From positions 1 through 64,000 of the forward strand of contig JAFOFB010000020.1 in assembly GCA_017387505.1 (NCBI GenBank): 64,000 nucleotides of DNA, given 5' to 3'. The number at the start of each line of letters is the position of its first letter. Positions within the stretch are counted from its first letter, which is position 1. Shown here one piece after another: positions 25,221 through 34,259 of the stretch. The position numbers and the translations under genes were made by a program. Origin of the DNA: Methanocorpusculum sp. (lineage in GTDB: Archaea > Halobacteriota > Methanomicrobia > Methanomicrobiales > Methanocorpusculaceae). The notes beneath the pieces are model-generated. The model saw only the letters and a program-made list of their open reading frames with translations. It was not told the origin of the DNA and ran no database searches.

Positions 25221-27602
25221 ATGCACATCCCAGAACTTTTAGCCCCGGCAGGCTCTGCTGATGCACTCAAAGCCGCAGTCTATGCAGGCTGTGATGCAGT
25301 GTATCTTGGCGGAAGAATGTATGGGGCACGCGCCTATGCTTCAAATTTCGATAATGCAGAGATTGAAAAAGCCGTTGCCTTTGCTCACAGTCACGGAGTC
25401 AAAGTCTATGTTACTGTCAATACCTTAATCCGCGACGATGATATGGAAGAGGCAGCAGCATACCTGCGTTTCTTATCAGACGCTGATGTGGATGCTGTCC
25501 TCGTGCAGGATGTAGGCCTTCTCTCTCTCGCACGCGAAATCGTGCCTGACCTTCCAATTCATGCAAGTACTCAGATGACTGTTACAAACCGTGCAGGTGT
25601 TGAGTTTGCGGCAGAACATGGAATATCCAGAGTGGTACTGGCACGTGAAGTAACTCTTCCAGATGCGGCAGAACTTGTACGCGTTGGAGCTGAGCTTGGT
25701 GTTGGAATCGAGATTTTTGCACACGGAGCTCTTTGCTACTCTTACTCAGGACAGTGCCTTTTCTCCTCTGCAGTAGGCGGCAGAAGCGGAAATCAGGGAA
25801 TGTGCGCCCAGCCGTGCAGAAAACCATACACCTTACTCGCTGACGGCGAAAGAGTTGCAACAAACGGAGACTACATCTTAAGTCCAAAAGACATCTGTAC
25901 CTATCCAAACCTCAAAGAGATTTGCGAAAGCGGAGTAGAATGCCTCAAAATTGAAGGCCGCATGAAGGCTCCGGAGTATGTGGCTGTAGTTACATCCATC
26001 TACAGAAAAGCACTCGATGCAGTAGCAGAAGGAAACTTCGAGCCGAAAACAGAGGACATGGAAAACCTTGCATTCGCATTCAACCGCGGATTTACCAAAG
26101 GATACCTCTTCGGCGACAAGGCTTCTATCATGAACTGGGAAAAGCCGAACAACCGCGGTGTCTATGCAGGATATGTAAACGGAGTTGACAAAAAACGCGG
26201 TAAGGTTATCATCAAAATCGAAGGTCCAATCCCGGACACAGGTGATGGTCTTGTATTCAAACTCGCAGGTCGTGAGGTGGGCTTTGCATTAAACAAAGAG
26301 CCTTACATCTTCCCTGAAGGAGATGCATACAAAATCCCGGCACCTGAATCTGTTCTTGAAGGAAGCGAGCTTTGGATTACCAGACGTCTTAGAACTGAAA
26401 AGCTCGCAAACGCAATCCTCTCCAAACCTCCGGCAGGAAAGATTCCGCTTGATATCGTCGTTGCCAAGAACCATGAAGGACACCTGGTAATTATTGGAAA
26501 CGGAAAGACCGCAGTCTCTGAAATCCCAGTGATGGAGGCCAAGAGCAAGCCGGTAACTGCAGAGGCAGTCGAAGCCCAGATTAGAAAAACCGGCGGCACT
26601 CCTTTTGTCATACGCAGTATTCAGATGGAGTACGACGGAACAGGATTTTTGCCGATTGGTGTAATAACCGACCTTCGCCGCAGATTCTTAGATGAATGTG
26701 CGGCCTCGCTTTCTGAAAAACGTAAGAGAATGAGTCGCCCATATCAGGCAAAGGAAGCAGGTACTGTTGAGAAGACAACTCCTGTTATTCAGGTCTACAC
26801 CGATTCAATTCCGTGCGCAAAGGCCGCTCACTCTGCAGGAGCAGGTCAGGTTGTCTTTGAAGGATTTGAGGAGATTTACAATCTTCCAACAATCTACAAA
26901 CTTCCGCGTATCATCTCCGAGCACGACTTAATGAGAAAGCTCGAAAAGTTTCCGTCATCTGCCGCAGGCGTTATGACAGACAGCATTGGTGTTGCCGAAA
27001 TGTTAACCGGAGTTCAGAGATATGCGGCGTCCGGATTAAACATCACAAATGCGAGAACTGCAAATCTGTTCGGCAAATCATGCCGTCAGGTCTGCCTCTC
27101 GCCGGAACTTTCCGGAAAGCAGATTAAAACTCTGATGGAAAACCTGGCAGGCTACTCTCACCCGCCAAGAGTCGAAGTCATGGTTCAGGGAAACCTTGAG
27201 GTCATGATTACCGAAAACTGCATACCGGCAACAGCACAGGGATGCCGTTCCTGCAACCAGTCCTGGGCATTAAAGGACAAGACCAACAGAATTTTCCGTG
27301 TCAGAACTGATTCGGACTGCAGAAGCCGTATCTTAAACGCGGCAGAGATTTGTCTTGTAGAGTACGTACGCGAACTCTCAGCGGCTGGTGTTTCTGTTAT
27401 CTCAATTGATGCAAGAGGAAGGTCTCCTGAGTATATCAGACGCATGGTGTCCATATATACAAGAGTGCTTGAAGGCGAAAACGTCAAAGAGTTAAAAGAG
27501 GAAATCCGCGAGATTGCATCCGGCGGTGTAACTGCTGCACACTACACCCGCGGAGTATCCGAGGACATCGAACTCCCGCCGAAGAAAGGCGGGAAGAAAT
27601 AA
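25221..27602 (+). CDS. U32 family peptidase-like protein (RlhA/TrhP type)
   Basis: A 793-residue protein. Residues 1-300 hold the U32 domain: PELLAPAGSADALKAAVYAGCDAVYLGG at the start and SYSGQCLFSSAVGGRSGNQGMCAQPCRKPY near 173-202. A middle and C-terminal part continues as in the long RlhA-like members, with further cysteines (ITENCIPATAQGCRSC). Named peptidases, several members are now known to hydroxylate rRNA or tRNA using an Fe-S centre and prephenate; that role is possible here but not shown. ATG 25221 starts at the conserved motif. Followed after 25 bases by a membrane peptide gene. Confidence 0.88.
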   Translation: MHIPELLAPAGSADALKAAVYAGCDAVYLGGRMYGARAYASNFDNAEIEKAVAFAHSHGVKVYVTVNTLIRDDDMEEAAAYLRFLSDADVDAVLVQDVGLLSLAREIVPDLPIHASTQMTVTNRAGVEFAAEHGISRVVLAREVTLPDAAELVRVGAELGVGIEIFAHGALCYSYSGQCLFSSAVGGRSGNQGMCAQPCRKPYTLLADGERVATNGDYILSPKDICTYPNLKEICESGVECLKIEGRMKAPEYVAVVTSIYRKALDAVAEGNFEPKTEDMENLAFAFNRGFTKGYLFGDKASIMNWEKPNNRGVYAGYVNGVDKKRGKVIIKIEGPIPDTGDGLVFKLAGREVGFALNKEPYIFPEGDAYKIPAPESVLEGSELWITRRLRTEKLANAILSKPPAGKIPLDIVVAKNHEGHLVIIGNGKTAVSEIPVMEAKSKPVTAEAVEAQIRKTGGTPFVIRSIQMEYDGTGFLPIGVITDLRRRFLDECAASLSEKRKRMSRPYQAKEAGTVEKTTPVIQVYTDSIPCAKAAHSAGAGQVVFEGFEEIYNLPTIYKLPRIISEHDLMRKLEKFPSSAAGVMTDSIGVAEMLTGVQRYAASGLNITNARTANLFGKSCRQVCLSPELSGKQIKTLMENLAGYSHPPRVEVMVQGNLEVMITENCIPATAQGCRSCNQSWALKDKTNRIFRVRTDSDCRSRILNAAEICLVEYVRELSAAGVSVISIDARGRSPEYIRRMVSIYTRVLEGENVKELKEEIREIASGGVTAAHYTRGVSEDIELPPKKGGKK

Positions 27603-27627
27603 CCTGATAACTAAAGAGGGATAACTA

Positions 27628-27738
27628 ATGAGTATGGAGAAATCAGATAAACCCGGACTGATGTACTATGTTCTGATGCTTGTTGCAGCAGGCTGTGTAA
27701 TCTACGGTGTCTATGGATGGGTTACCGGTAAATGGTAA
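27628..27738 (+). CDS. 36-residue single-span membrane peptide
   Basis: A short gene between the U32 and M1 aminopeptidase genes. It has a good ribosome site (GAGGG, 7 bases before the ATG), a polar start (MSMEKSDKPG), one hydrophobic helix (LMYYVLMLVAAGCVIYGVYGW) and a short end (VTGKW). The ribosome site, clean stop and tight spacing to both neighbours argue that it is made. I know no family for it. It could anchor or modulate a partner such as one of the flanking enzymes. Confidence 0.65.
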   Translation: MSMEKSDKPGLMYYVLMLVAAGCVIYGVYGWVTGKW

Positions 27739-27753
27739 CCCTCGAGGGTTTGT

Positions 27754-30489
27754 ATGAAAACCGAATATCTTTTTTGCCCGGCAGAGTTTCCAAAACCGCC
27801 TGTTTCAGTACAGCACATCTCACTTACCGTTGACATTGAAGAGACCGAAGTCACCGTATTTTCCGAGACTTCATTCAAAGCGGTCGTTCCTGTATCTGAA
27901 GTAAAGCTCAATGCAAAAAATCTCGAAATAAAAAGTCTGACTCAGAACGGACGCCGTGTCGAGTACACGTATGCGGATGATATAATAACCCTTCAGTTAA
28001 ACAAACCGCTGTCAGCAGGTGCTGAGTTTAGAATCTCAGCAAAGACTGTTTGCCGTCCGACAGATAATATCTTAGAAGGCCTCTACTATGATATAACACC
28101 GGAAGGTCTTCCAAGAACCATCATCTCTCAGTGTCAGCAGTGGGGATTCCAGAGAATCGCCCCGTGCATTGACGATATGCGTGCGAAGTGTACCTGGACG
28201 ACTACAATTATTGCAGACAGCAGGTTCAGCAACCTGATATCAAACGGTAATGTATCAAGAACACGTACACGCTACGACAATTCCCGCGATACTATCACAT
28301 ATCAGAATGATGAACCAATGCCGCCGTATCTTTTCTTCCTCGGTGTTGGAACATGGGATACATTCACCCGCGACTTCTGCTATCCGGATGGAAAGCATGT
28401 AAGACTTGAGCTTTTAACGCTTCCAGGCTCGAACGAGAACGATGCAGGAATCGCTCTTGACATAATGGCAGATGCAATTCTCTGGACTCACATCTTCACC
28501 GGCCCTGAGAGATTCGAGGATGAAGAAAAACGCCTAAAGCTATATGAGCTTTGTACAAGACGTTTCCGTGGAGAGGATGGTCTGACTGAAGAGATTGAAT
28601 CTCTTGCTGAAAGCATGGTATGCGGATATCAGTATCCGTATGAGGTCTATCGCGAGATTGCTATGCAGAATTCCGACTTCGGCGGAATGGAAAACACAGG
28701 AAACACCACGATTATCGCAAGCCGTATTATGCCGGATGCTGAGATTACTGATGCCTCCTATGAGTATATGCTTGGTGTCAAACAGCACGAGTTCTATCAC
28801 AACTTAAACGGTTCAAGCGTTACGGGAGATACTCCGTTTTCAATCTGGCTGAATGAGGCGGTAACTGTTATGATGGAGGATGAGTATCTGGCATTCCACT
28901 TCGGACGCGACTACATCCGCTTAAACAACATCTTACAGCTCTATATGCCGGGAACCGGCACATTCTCGCTTGATACCGGGGCTGTCTCGATGCCTATTGA
29001 GCCTGAAGGCTTCAACGATCCAAATGATTTAATCACAGCGGTCACCTATGTGAAAGCTCCTGAGTTCACCCGCATGATTGAGACTATGCTTGGAAAACCT
29101 GCGTTTTCATGGGCTCTTGATCTGTATCACAAGCGTTTTGCCGGAAGCAATGCATCACCTCGTGACTGGCTTCACGCAATGGAGGATGTTGGAAAGTCAG
29201 ACTTCTCCTTTATGGCCGACCGCTGGCTGAAGCAGACAGGATATCCGACTGTTTCTGCTTCGGCTGTGTATAACGCAGAGGCTGATACTGCAGAGATTAC
29301 TGTAACCCAGAAAGGCTTTGGAACACAGAACCCGTGGATTTTCCCGTTCAAAGGAAAGCTCATGAATGGGGATTGTGAAGAGGTTGCAAACTTTACAAAG
29401 AAGATTGATGCAGAAAAGCTCACCTTCTCTGTTCCGTGCTCAGGTCCATTCGACTTTGCAGTCTGGAATGAGAACCACTCTGCATACATCAGGATGGAAA
29501 GAACCGAACCTGATGAGGTTTTGTATCTCCAGCTTCTTTTAGACAAAGACCCGGTAACCAGATTCCTTGCATTCTCTGCTGTGTTCGAGCGTGAGATGAC
29601 ACGTCTTCTGGAAAATGAGGATGCTGTTCCAACCGCTGAGTTTGCAGACATGGTTATTCGAACTCTCAAAGATGAAGAGCTGATGAAATCCTGCGGTTCG
29701 ATGCCTCTTCTGATGTTTGAGTCGGTAAGCGACACACGCTTTGCTCATGAGTACGGCAAACTCTATTCCGCAAAGCAGAAGATTCTCCGCAGTATTGCAG
29801 AAAAGTATGAGGACACACTTCGTTCACTTTACGTGAAGTATGATGTGTCTTATCAGGCAGACGGTTTTGAACCTGCTGTTCTTTCTGCTCAGTTCAAAGC
29901 AAACTCGGTAAAGAATCTGGTATTGACGATTCTTGCATCTCTTGATACGCCTGATATCCACAGCCTGATTCGGGCACAGTACCGTAATGCAAAGTCAGCA
30001 ACAAACCGCTTAACAGCACTGTCCCTCTACCTCTCATCCTCGGCATCTGACAGGATGGAAGTCCTGTCTGAAGAGCTTGCAAGAAGCGCTCACCATCCGC
30101 TTGCTTTCGAGAACTTTATCGCGGCAGCGGCAAACACAGCACGCGATACTGTGTCGTATCTGAAGGTGATTGAGACATCTCCTAAGTTCCACATCGAACA
30201 GGCAGGAGAGGCACGTTCTTTGTATCTGCGCTTTGCTCAGAACAGAAAGGTATCTCTTGAAACTGAGGAAGGAAGAGAGTTCCTTAAGGCATCCATTATC
30301 AGGCTTTCAAAGGTTAATGCCTATATTACAACCGGAATGCTTTCTGTGTTCTCTCACATGAAAGAGTATCCTGAAGAGCTGAAAGAAAAGCTGATGGCGG
30401 TTCTTCTCGAGATTGAGAGGTCTGTATCTGCTGAGGAGAGCCCTGCTGTTTATCAGACTGCAAAGCAGATTTTATCTGCTGTTCGTTAA
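27754..30489 (+). CDS. M1 family zinc aminopeptidase
   Basis: Removes N-terminal residues from peptides. The 911-residue protein has the M1 metal site HEFYH (H345, E346, H349) and the third ligand E368 in NEAVT, plus the substrate-binding GGMENTGN near 310. The last 400 residues form the helical C-terminal domain of the PepN type. No signal peptide, so it is cytosolic. GAGGG 5 bases before the ATG gives a strong ribosome site. It lies 15 bases after the membrane peptide gene. Confidence 0.93.
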   Translation: MKTEYLFCPAEFPKPPVSVQHISLTVDIEETEVTVFSETSFKAVVPVSEVKLNAKNLEIKSLTQNGRRVEYTYADDIITLQLNKPLSAGAEFRISAKTVCRPTDNILEGLYYDITPEGLPRTIISQCQQWGFQRIAPCIDDMRAKCTWTTTIIADSRFSNLISNGNVSRTRTRYDNSRDTITYQNDEPMPPYLFFLGVGTWDTFTRDFCYPDGKHVRLELLTLPGSNENDAGIALDIMADAILWTHIFTGPERFEDEEKRLKLYELCTRRFRGEDGLTEEIESLAESMVCGYQYPYEVYREIAMQNSDFGGMENTGNTTIIASRIMPDAEITDASYEYMLGVKQHEFYHNLNGSSVTGDTPFSIWLNEAVTVMMEDEYLAFHFGRDYIRLNNILQLYMPGTGTFSLDTGAVSMPIEPEGFNDPNDLITAVTYVKAPEFTRMIETMLGKPAFSWALDLYHKRFAGSNASPRDWLHAMEDVGKSDFSFMADRWLKQTGYPTVSASAVYNAEADTAEITVTQKGFGTQNPWIFPFKGKLMNGDCEEVANFTKKIDAEKLTFSVPCSGPFDFAVWNENHSAYIRMERTEPDEVLYLQLLLDKDPVTRFLAFSAVFEREMTRLLENEDAVPTAEFADMVIRTLKDEELMKSCGSMPLLMFESVSDTRFAHEYGKLYSAKQKILRSIAEKYEDTLRSLYVKYDVSYQADGFEPAVLSAQFKANSVKNLVLTILASLDTPDIHSLIRAQYRNAKSATNRLTALSLYLSSSASDRMEVLSEELARSAHHPLAFENFIAAAANTARDTVSYLKVIETSPKFHIEQAGEARSLYLRFAQNRKVSLETEEGREFLKASIIRLSKVNAYITTGMLSVFSHMKEYPEELKEKLMAVLLEIERSVSAEESPAVYQTAKQILSAVR

Positions 30490-30522
30490 CTTGAAAAAAC
30501 TAAAAAGCAAATAAAAAAAGAC

Positions 30523-31464
30523 ATGAACCAAAACTCCCCGTCCCTTGAGAACACGCTTCGAATCTCTGTTGACAAACTCTATGTCGGAGGAGAAGAACTC
30601 CTCTTTGAGATTGAAGCAGGACTAAACACAAAACGGATTGAAAATCCGCGTGTTGGATTTCAGGGGACTGAAGGTTCATTTGGCGAACAGGCAGCGCGTG
30701 AGTACTTTAAAGACAGCTTCTCAGAGCTTAGAAAATATCACGGGTTTGATGACCTCCTGGAAGCTGTTGCAAACTCAGAGATAGATTATGGTGTACTTCC
30801 AATCGAAAACTCAACGGCAGGAGATGTCCTGGAAGTCTCGGATTTAATTGTTCGATACAACCTATACATTGTTGGAGAACACACCATTCGAATCAGACAC
30901 AATCTCTTATGTCTCCCTGAGGCTGAACTCTCTGACATCACACAAGTCTATTCTCATCCGCAGGCATTAAACCAATGCCGGGAATTCTTAAAGGCTCATC
31001 CAAAGATAACCGCAAACCCCTATGCAAACACTGCACTTGCCGGAGAGTATGTATCGCAGAAAGGAGACATTCACTCCGCATCAATCGGCAGCCTTCGCTG
31101 TGCAGAACTCTACGGCCTCAAAGTTCTTGCAGAAGGAATCCAGACGATGCAGAATAACTTCACCAGATTCATTGTAATCTCAAAACACATGGAGTTAAAT
31201 GACGCCTGCGAAAAAATCAGCATCGTATTCTCTGCAGCACACAGCAGCGGATCACTTCACTCAGTTCTCTCACACTTTGCATACAACGGATTAAACCTGG
31301 TAAAGATTCAGTCAAGACCCAAACTTGATGAACCATGGGAGTACCTCTTCTTAGTCGACATCGAAGGAAATCTTTCTGATGCCAACGTCTTAATCGCGCT
31401 TGGCCGTATCAGACAGCAGAGCAGTTTCTTTAAGCTTCTTGGAAACTATCAGGCTTCCAAATAA
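30523..31464 (+). CDS. pheA: Prephenate dehydratase with ACT domain
   Basis: Converts prephenate to phenylpyruvate on the way to phenylalanine. The 313-residue protein has the catalytic domain at about 40-225 (GFQGTEGSFGEQAA, LPIENSTAGDV, and NFTRFIVIS with the catalytic Thr) and an ACT domain after 225 (GSLHSVLSHFAYNGLNLVKIQSRP) for feedback by phenylalanine. The first 40 residues are not a full chorismate mutase but could be a remnant of one. The sequence looks closer to bacterial P-proteins than to the common short archaeal form. The mutase activity is supplied by tyrA at 48379. Confidence 0.93.
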   Translation: MNQNSPSLENTLRISVDKLYVGGEELLFEIEAGLNTKRIENPRVGFQGTEGSFGEQAAREYFKDSFSELRKYHGFDDLLEAVANSEIDYGVLPIENSTAGDVLEVSDLIVRYNLYIVGEHTIRIRHNLLCLPEAELSDITQVYSHPQALNQCREFLKAHPKITANPYANTALAGEYVSQKGDIHSASIGSLRCAELYGLKVLAEGIQTMQNNFTRFIVISKHMELNDACEKISIVFSAAHSSGSLHSVLSHFAYNGLNLVKIQSRPKLDEPWEYLFLVDIEGNLSDANVLIALGRIRQQSSFFKLLGNYQASK

Positions 31465-31466
31465 TT

Positions 31467-31485
31467 AAAAAAAGTTTTTTTTTTT
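31467..31485. terminator. Shared terminator of pheA and the aldolase gene
   Basis: A7-G-T11 between the two convergent stop codons gives a T-run to both strands. Confidence 0.6.
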
Positions 31486-31488
31486 AAT

Positions 31489-32394
31489 TTATGCTTTGAG
31501 AATTTCCAGAGCTTCTTCAACACTCTTATTCTCAACAGTGATTGCATAAATTGCGTTGCAGAGCTTAACAGCTTCTGCAAGCGGCTTCTGGTGGATGTTT
31601 CTGCCGGTTGCGTTACCTGAGGCACCGCCGACGTGAATCTGGTCATAGAGTTCGGATAAGAACTTCTCCTCAGAGGTGGAAGAACCGCCTGCACAGACAA
31701 CCTTGGTTCTGCCTGCAGCCTGAACTGCCTCCTGTAAGAGCTCTGCACCGGACTTTCCGTCCTTCTTTGGTGCATTGACCTTTACGAAGTCACTGCCAAG
31801 ACATGCTGCAACACCTGCTGCTCCTGCGATTAAGTGCGGGTCCTTCTCGTCTTTTACTGCCTTTCCTCTCGGATAAATCCAGAGAACAGTTACAAGACCG
31901 TGGAAGTGTGCATCATTGATTAAGGATGCGGCCTCTGTAAGCATCTCTGCTTCATTCTCGCTTCCGAGATAGATAGTATATCCGATACCTGCAATCTTGA
32001 TGTCGTTTTCGGCACAGATATCAACTAACTGACCGACAGACCAGAGCTGGTGGGAAACAGGGTCTTTCTGGGAGACACCAACGAGGTGGGTCTTAGAGTT
32101 CATCTTGACAAGGTATGGAATCTCCGGGTAGTCCATTGCATAGCGGGTGATTAAACCAAGCTGGGCTGCAAAGACACCAACCTTACCCTGGGATGCAATG
32201 CGGAAGAGGTGTTCCGGATCTCCGTCATCTGCCGGGATACCTTCTCCATAGAAGTCATCGTTTAAGTGTTCCATCTTCTGGTCGCCGGCAAAGAGCATCA
32301 GGCGTTCGGAACCCTGCGTAATTAAGTTATAGTTTGCAAGGTAAACATCCCGCATTCCAGCCGGGACATCTAAAGGTACTTTCACATCAGACAT
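31489..32394 (-). CDS. Class I fructose-bisphosphate aldolase, DhnA type
   Basis: A 301-residue Schiff-base aldolase of the archaeal DhnA family. It has MLFAGDQKMEH near 33-43, KVNAPKKDGKSG near 205-216 (a Schiff-base lysine candidate) and VCAGGSSTSEEKFL near 233-246. It is expected to split or form fructose 1,6-bisphosphate in gluconeogenesis. In Methanocaldococcus a related aldolase also makes the 6-deoxy-5-ketofructose phosphate used by ADH synthase, so it may feed the aromatic pathway encoded at 48379-55746 (inference). It is distinct from the ADH synthase gene. Confidence 0.85.
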   Translation of the reverse strand: MSDVKVPLDVPAGMRDVYLANYNLITQGSERLMLFAGDQKMEHLNDDFYGEGIPADDGDPEHLFRIASQGKVGVFAAQLGLITRYAMDYPEIPYLVKMNSKTHLVGVSQKDPVSHQLWSVGQLVDICAENDIKIAGIGYTIYLGSENEAEMLTEAASLINDAHFHGLVTVLWIYPRGKAVKDEKDPHLIAGAAGVAACLGSDFVKVNAPKKDGKSGAELLQEAVQAAGRTKVVCAGGSSTSEEKFLSELYDQIHVGGASGNATGRNIHQKPLAEAVKLCNAIYAITVENKSVEEALEILKA

Positions 32395-32466
32395 AGATTA
32401 GTTATATGTTGGCTCTCTATTATGTAAAATGTATCTACTGAGAAGGAAAAAAGTAGGGAATCGGGT

Positions 32467-32904
32467 TTATATAAAACCGAGATTTTTCAGCACAGTACGT
32501 GCCGCAGATATTCCGCCGTCAGAGTATACAGCCCCAATCAGAGCTTCGAAACATTCCGCAGAAGCACGTCCGACAGTCCATATCTGCATGTTGATTTCAC
32601 CCTTTCCCCAGCTTACAAAATCCGGGAGACTGATGTCTTCAGCAAGTTTTCGAAGGACAGACATATTGACCTTTTTTGTCTTCTGACGGGTGATTTCTCC
32701 TTTGTCGGTTACTCCGTTGTCAATGATGCTCTGGATTGTAACAATCTCGATTACAGCATCACCAAGGACTGCAAGATAATCCATTGTCTCATCTAATGAG
32801 ATGTTCTGCTCTCTTGCAAAAGCAGTTCTCTGTAACGCATGTGAGAGATACTTTGGATTGGAGAATGTATATCCAATCCTCTCACACAGGTCTGAATAAT
32901 CCAT
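32467..32904 (-). CDS. Stand-alone RNase III-like domain
   Basis: A 145-residue protein with only the RNase III catalytic fold and no double-strand RNA binding domain. The signature reads MDYLAVLGDAVIEIV (41-55) and AECFEALIGAVY (116-127). By comparison with bacterial RNase III, the metal residues at D49, E117 and E120 are kept (one Asp as Glu), E38 is replaced by D42, but the position of E41 is Ala45. Activity is therefore uncertain. RNase III is rare in archaea. Its ATG follows the mmp10 stop by one base, the two genes sharing a transcript. Confidence 0.8.
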   Translation of the reverse strand: MDYSDLCERIGYTFSNPKYLSHALQRTAFAREQNISLDETMDYLAVLGDAVIEIVTIQSIIDNGVTDKGEITRQKTKKVNMSVLRKLAEDISLPDFVSWGKGEINMQIWTVGRASAECFEALIGAVYSDGGISAARTVLKNLGFI

Positions 32905-32905
32905 G

Positions 32906-34123
32906 TTACGCCCCGTACATGTTAATCAGCTGGATTAAAGCAGAGAACCCGTTCATCTCCATCGTCAGGACTCCTGCTTCATCCATTCCCATACTAGTCT
33001 CTCCGTCTGCTGTAAGCATCTCAGGTCCCCGAACCACCTGACGTCCGAGAACAGATTCAGCTTCTGCATCATGTACAAAGGCACGTCCCGGAATGATTAC
33101 GATATCCGAGAGGTTTGAGGCATCAAGGTCTTTTAGGTCATCGATTGTCATAAGGCATGCAATCTCTTTTTTGACCGGAACAACCATGGACGGGTCTCCG
33201 CCGCACTTTTCAAGAATCTCTGCGATATATGGTGCGGCAACAGAGCCTGTGATAACAGATGCCTTCTTTGTAACCCGCGGAAGGTGGGATAAAAGCTCCT
33301 CATCTTTTCTAACCGCAAACGGTGAATCAAAGAGCGGGTCATAGAGCGGAGTGCCGGACATCCTGAGATTTGGATGGCGTGCCGCAGCCTCTGCAACAAG
33401 CGCTCTGAACTCTTCGGGCTCATGCATTCTCTGTCCTTCGATGATTGGGGTGTTTGCAAGAATTAATCCCTGCTCTCCGCTGTTTCCAAAACGCATGAGA
33501 ATTACTCCTTTAACACCAATCTTCTCAAGCCATGAAAGGGTTTCCTCGAGAACTTCTCCGTCATTTACTCCTGGTATGATGACACAGGCGGCGTAGACAT
33601 CAATCTTTGATGCAAGACGTTCCAGAACTGCTAAAGATGCCTCAGGGGTTGGGTCATGCATGTATTTTCTGCGAAGCTCAGGGTCTGATGCAAAGACTGT
33701 AAACGAAATCTCAGACAGGTTATTCTGAATCAGGAAGTCTGCGATTTCAACATCATCAAATCCTTTTCCGCTGGTATATCCAATGTGGAGAGGAACTCCA
33801 AGGCTTCCTAAAATCTCCATGAGATTTTTGAACTCGGGATAGCAGCTTGGGTCTCCTCCGCCGGAGATGGTAATTCTTGTGATATCTCCTGTAACACTTT
33901 GAAGGTCTGCTAAGAAATTATCTGCGACTTCTTTTAGTGAGTAAAAGTCTGCGTACTCTTCCTTGACTCCTCTTGTACAGTAGTCACATCCTTTTTTGAA
34001 CGGCAGACAGTAACGGCATCCAAACGGAGGTACATCTTTTGCATGTTTGAAATAACAATACGTACAAAATCCCCGGCAGTTCACACCGGGTTTTCCGCCA
34101 ATGTCCACAGTCAGATGTACCAT
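32906..34123 (-). CDS. mmp10: Methanogenesis marker protein 10, McrA arginine methylase
   Basis: A cobalamin-dependent radical SAM enzyme that C-methylates an arginine of methyl-coenzyme M reductase subunit A. The 405-residue protein has the radical SAM site CRGFCTYC (C16, C20, C23) and then a second cysteine set GCRYCLPFKKGCDYC (C36, C39, C46, C49), the Mmp10 hallmark. ISGGGDPSCYPEF follows as the SAM-binding segment. The family is restricted to organisms with Mcr. MVHLTVDIGG at 34123 is the preferred start; an in-frame ATG at 34135 is the alternative. Confidence 0.93.
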   Translation of the reverse strand: MVHLTVDIGGKPGVNCRGFCTYCYFKHAKDVPPFGCRYCLPFKKGCDYCTRGVKEEYADFYSLKEVADNFLADLQSVTGDITRITISGGGDPSCYPEFKNLMEILGSLGVPLHIGYTSGKGFDDVEIADFLIQNNLSEISFTVFASDPELRRKYMHDPTPEASLAVLERLASKIDVYAACVIIPGVNDGEVLEETLSWLEKIGVKGVILMRFGNSGEQGLILANTPIIEGQRMHEPEEFRALVAEAAARHPNLRMSGTPLYDPLFDSPFAVRKDEELLSHLPRVTKKASVITGSVAAPYIAEILEKCGGDPSMVVPVKKEIACLMTIDDLKDLDASNLSDIVIIPGRAFVHDAEAESVLGRQVVRGPEMLTADGETSMGMDEAGVLTMEMNGFSALIQLINMYGA

Positions 34124-34238
34124 AAGTACGTACATATTATGTCTGATTACATATCAAGATACTGAGCGCCTATATGCCCACGACAGCTCCAAATGCCGTA
34201 CACAGTGAATGAGAAAACTACGATTGATTTATTTAGTA

Positions 34239-34253
34239 TGCTAACATATAACA
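34239..34253 (+). promoter_or_regulatory. Operator-like motif before the acyl-CoA synthetase
   Basis: TGCTAACATATAACA lies between a TATA-like TTTATTTA (34227-34234) and the ATG at 34260. It differs by one arm base from the palindrome TGCTAACATSTAGCA that occurs twice before the aro operon. Confidence 0.45.
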
Positions 34254-34259
34254 TAGTTC

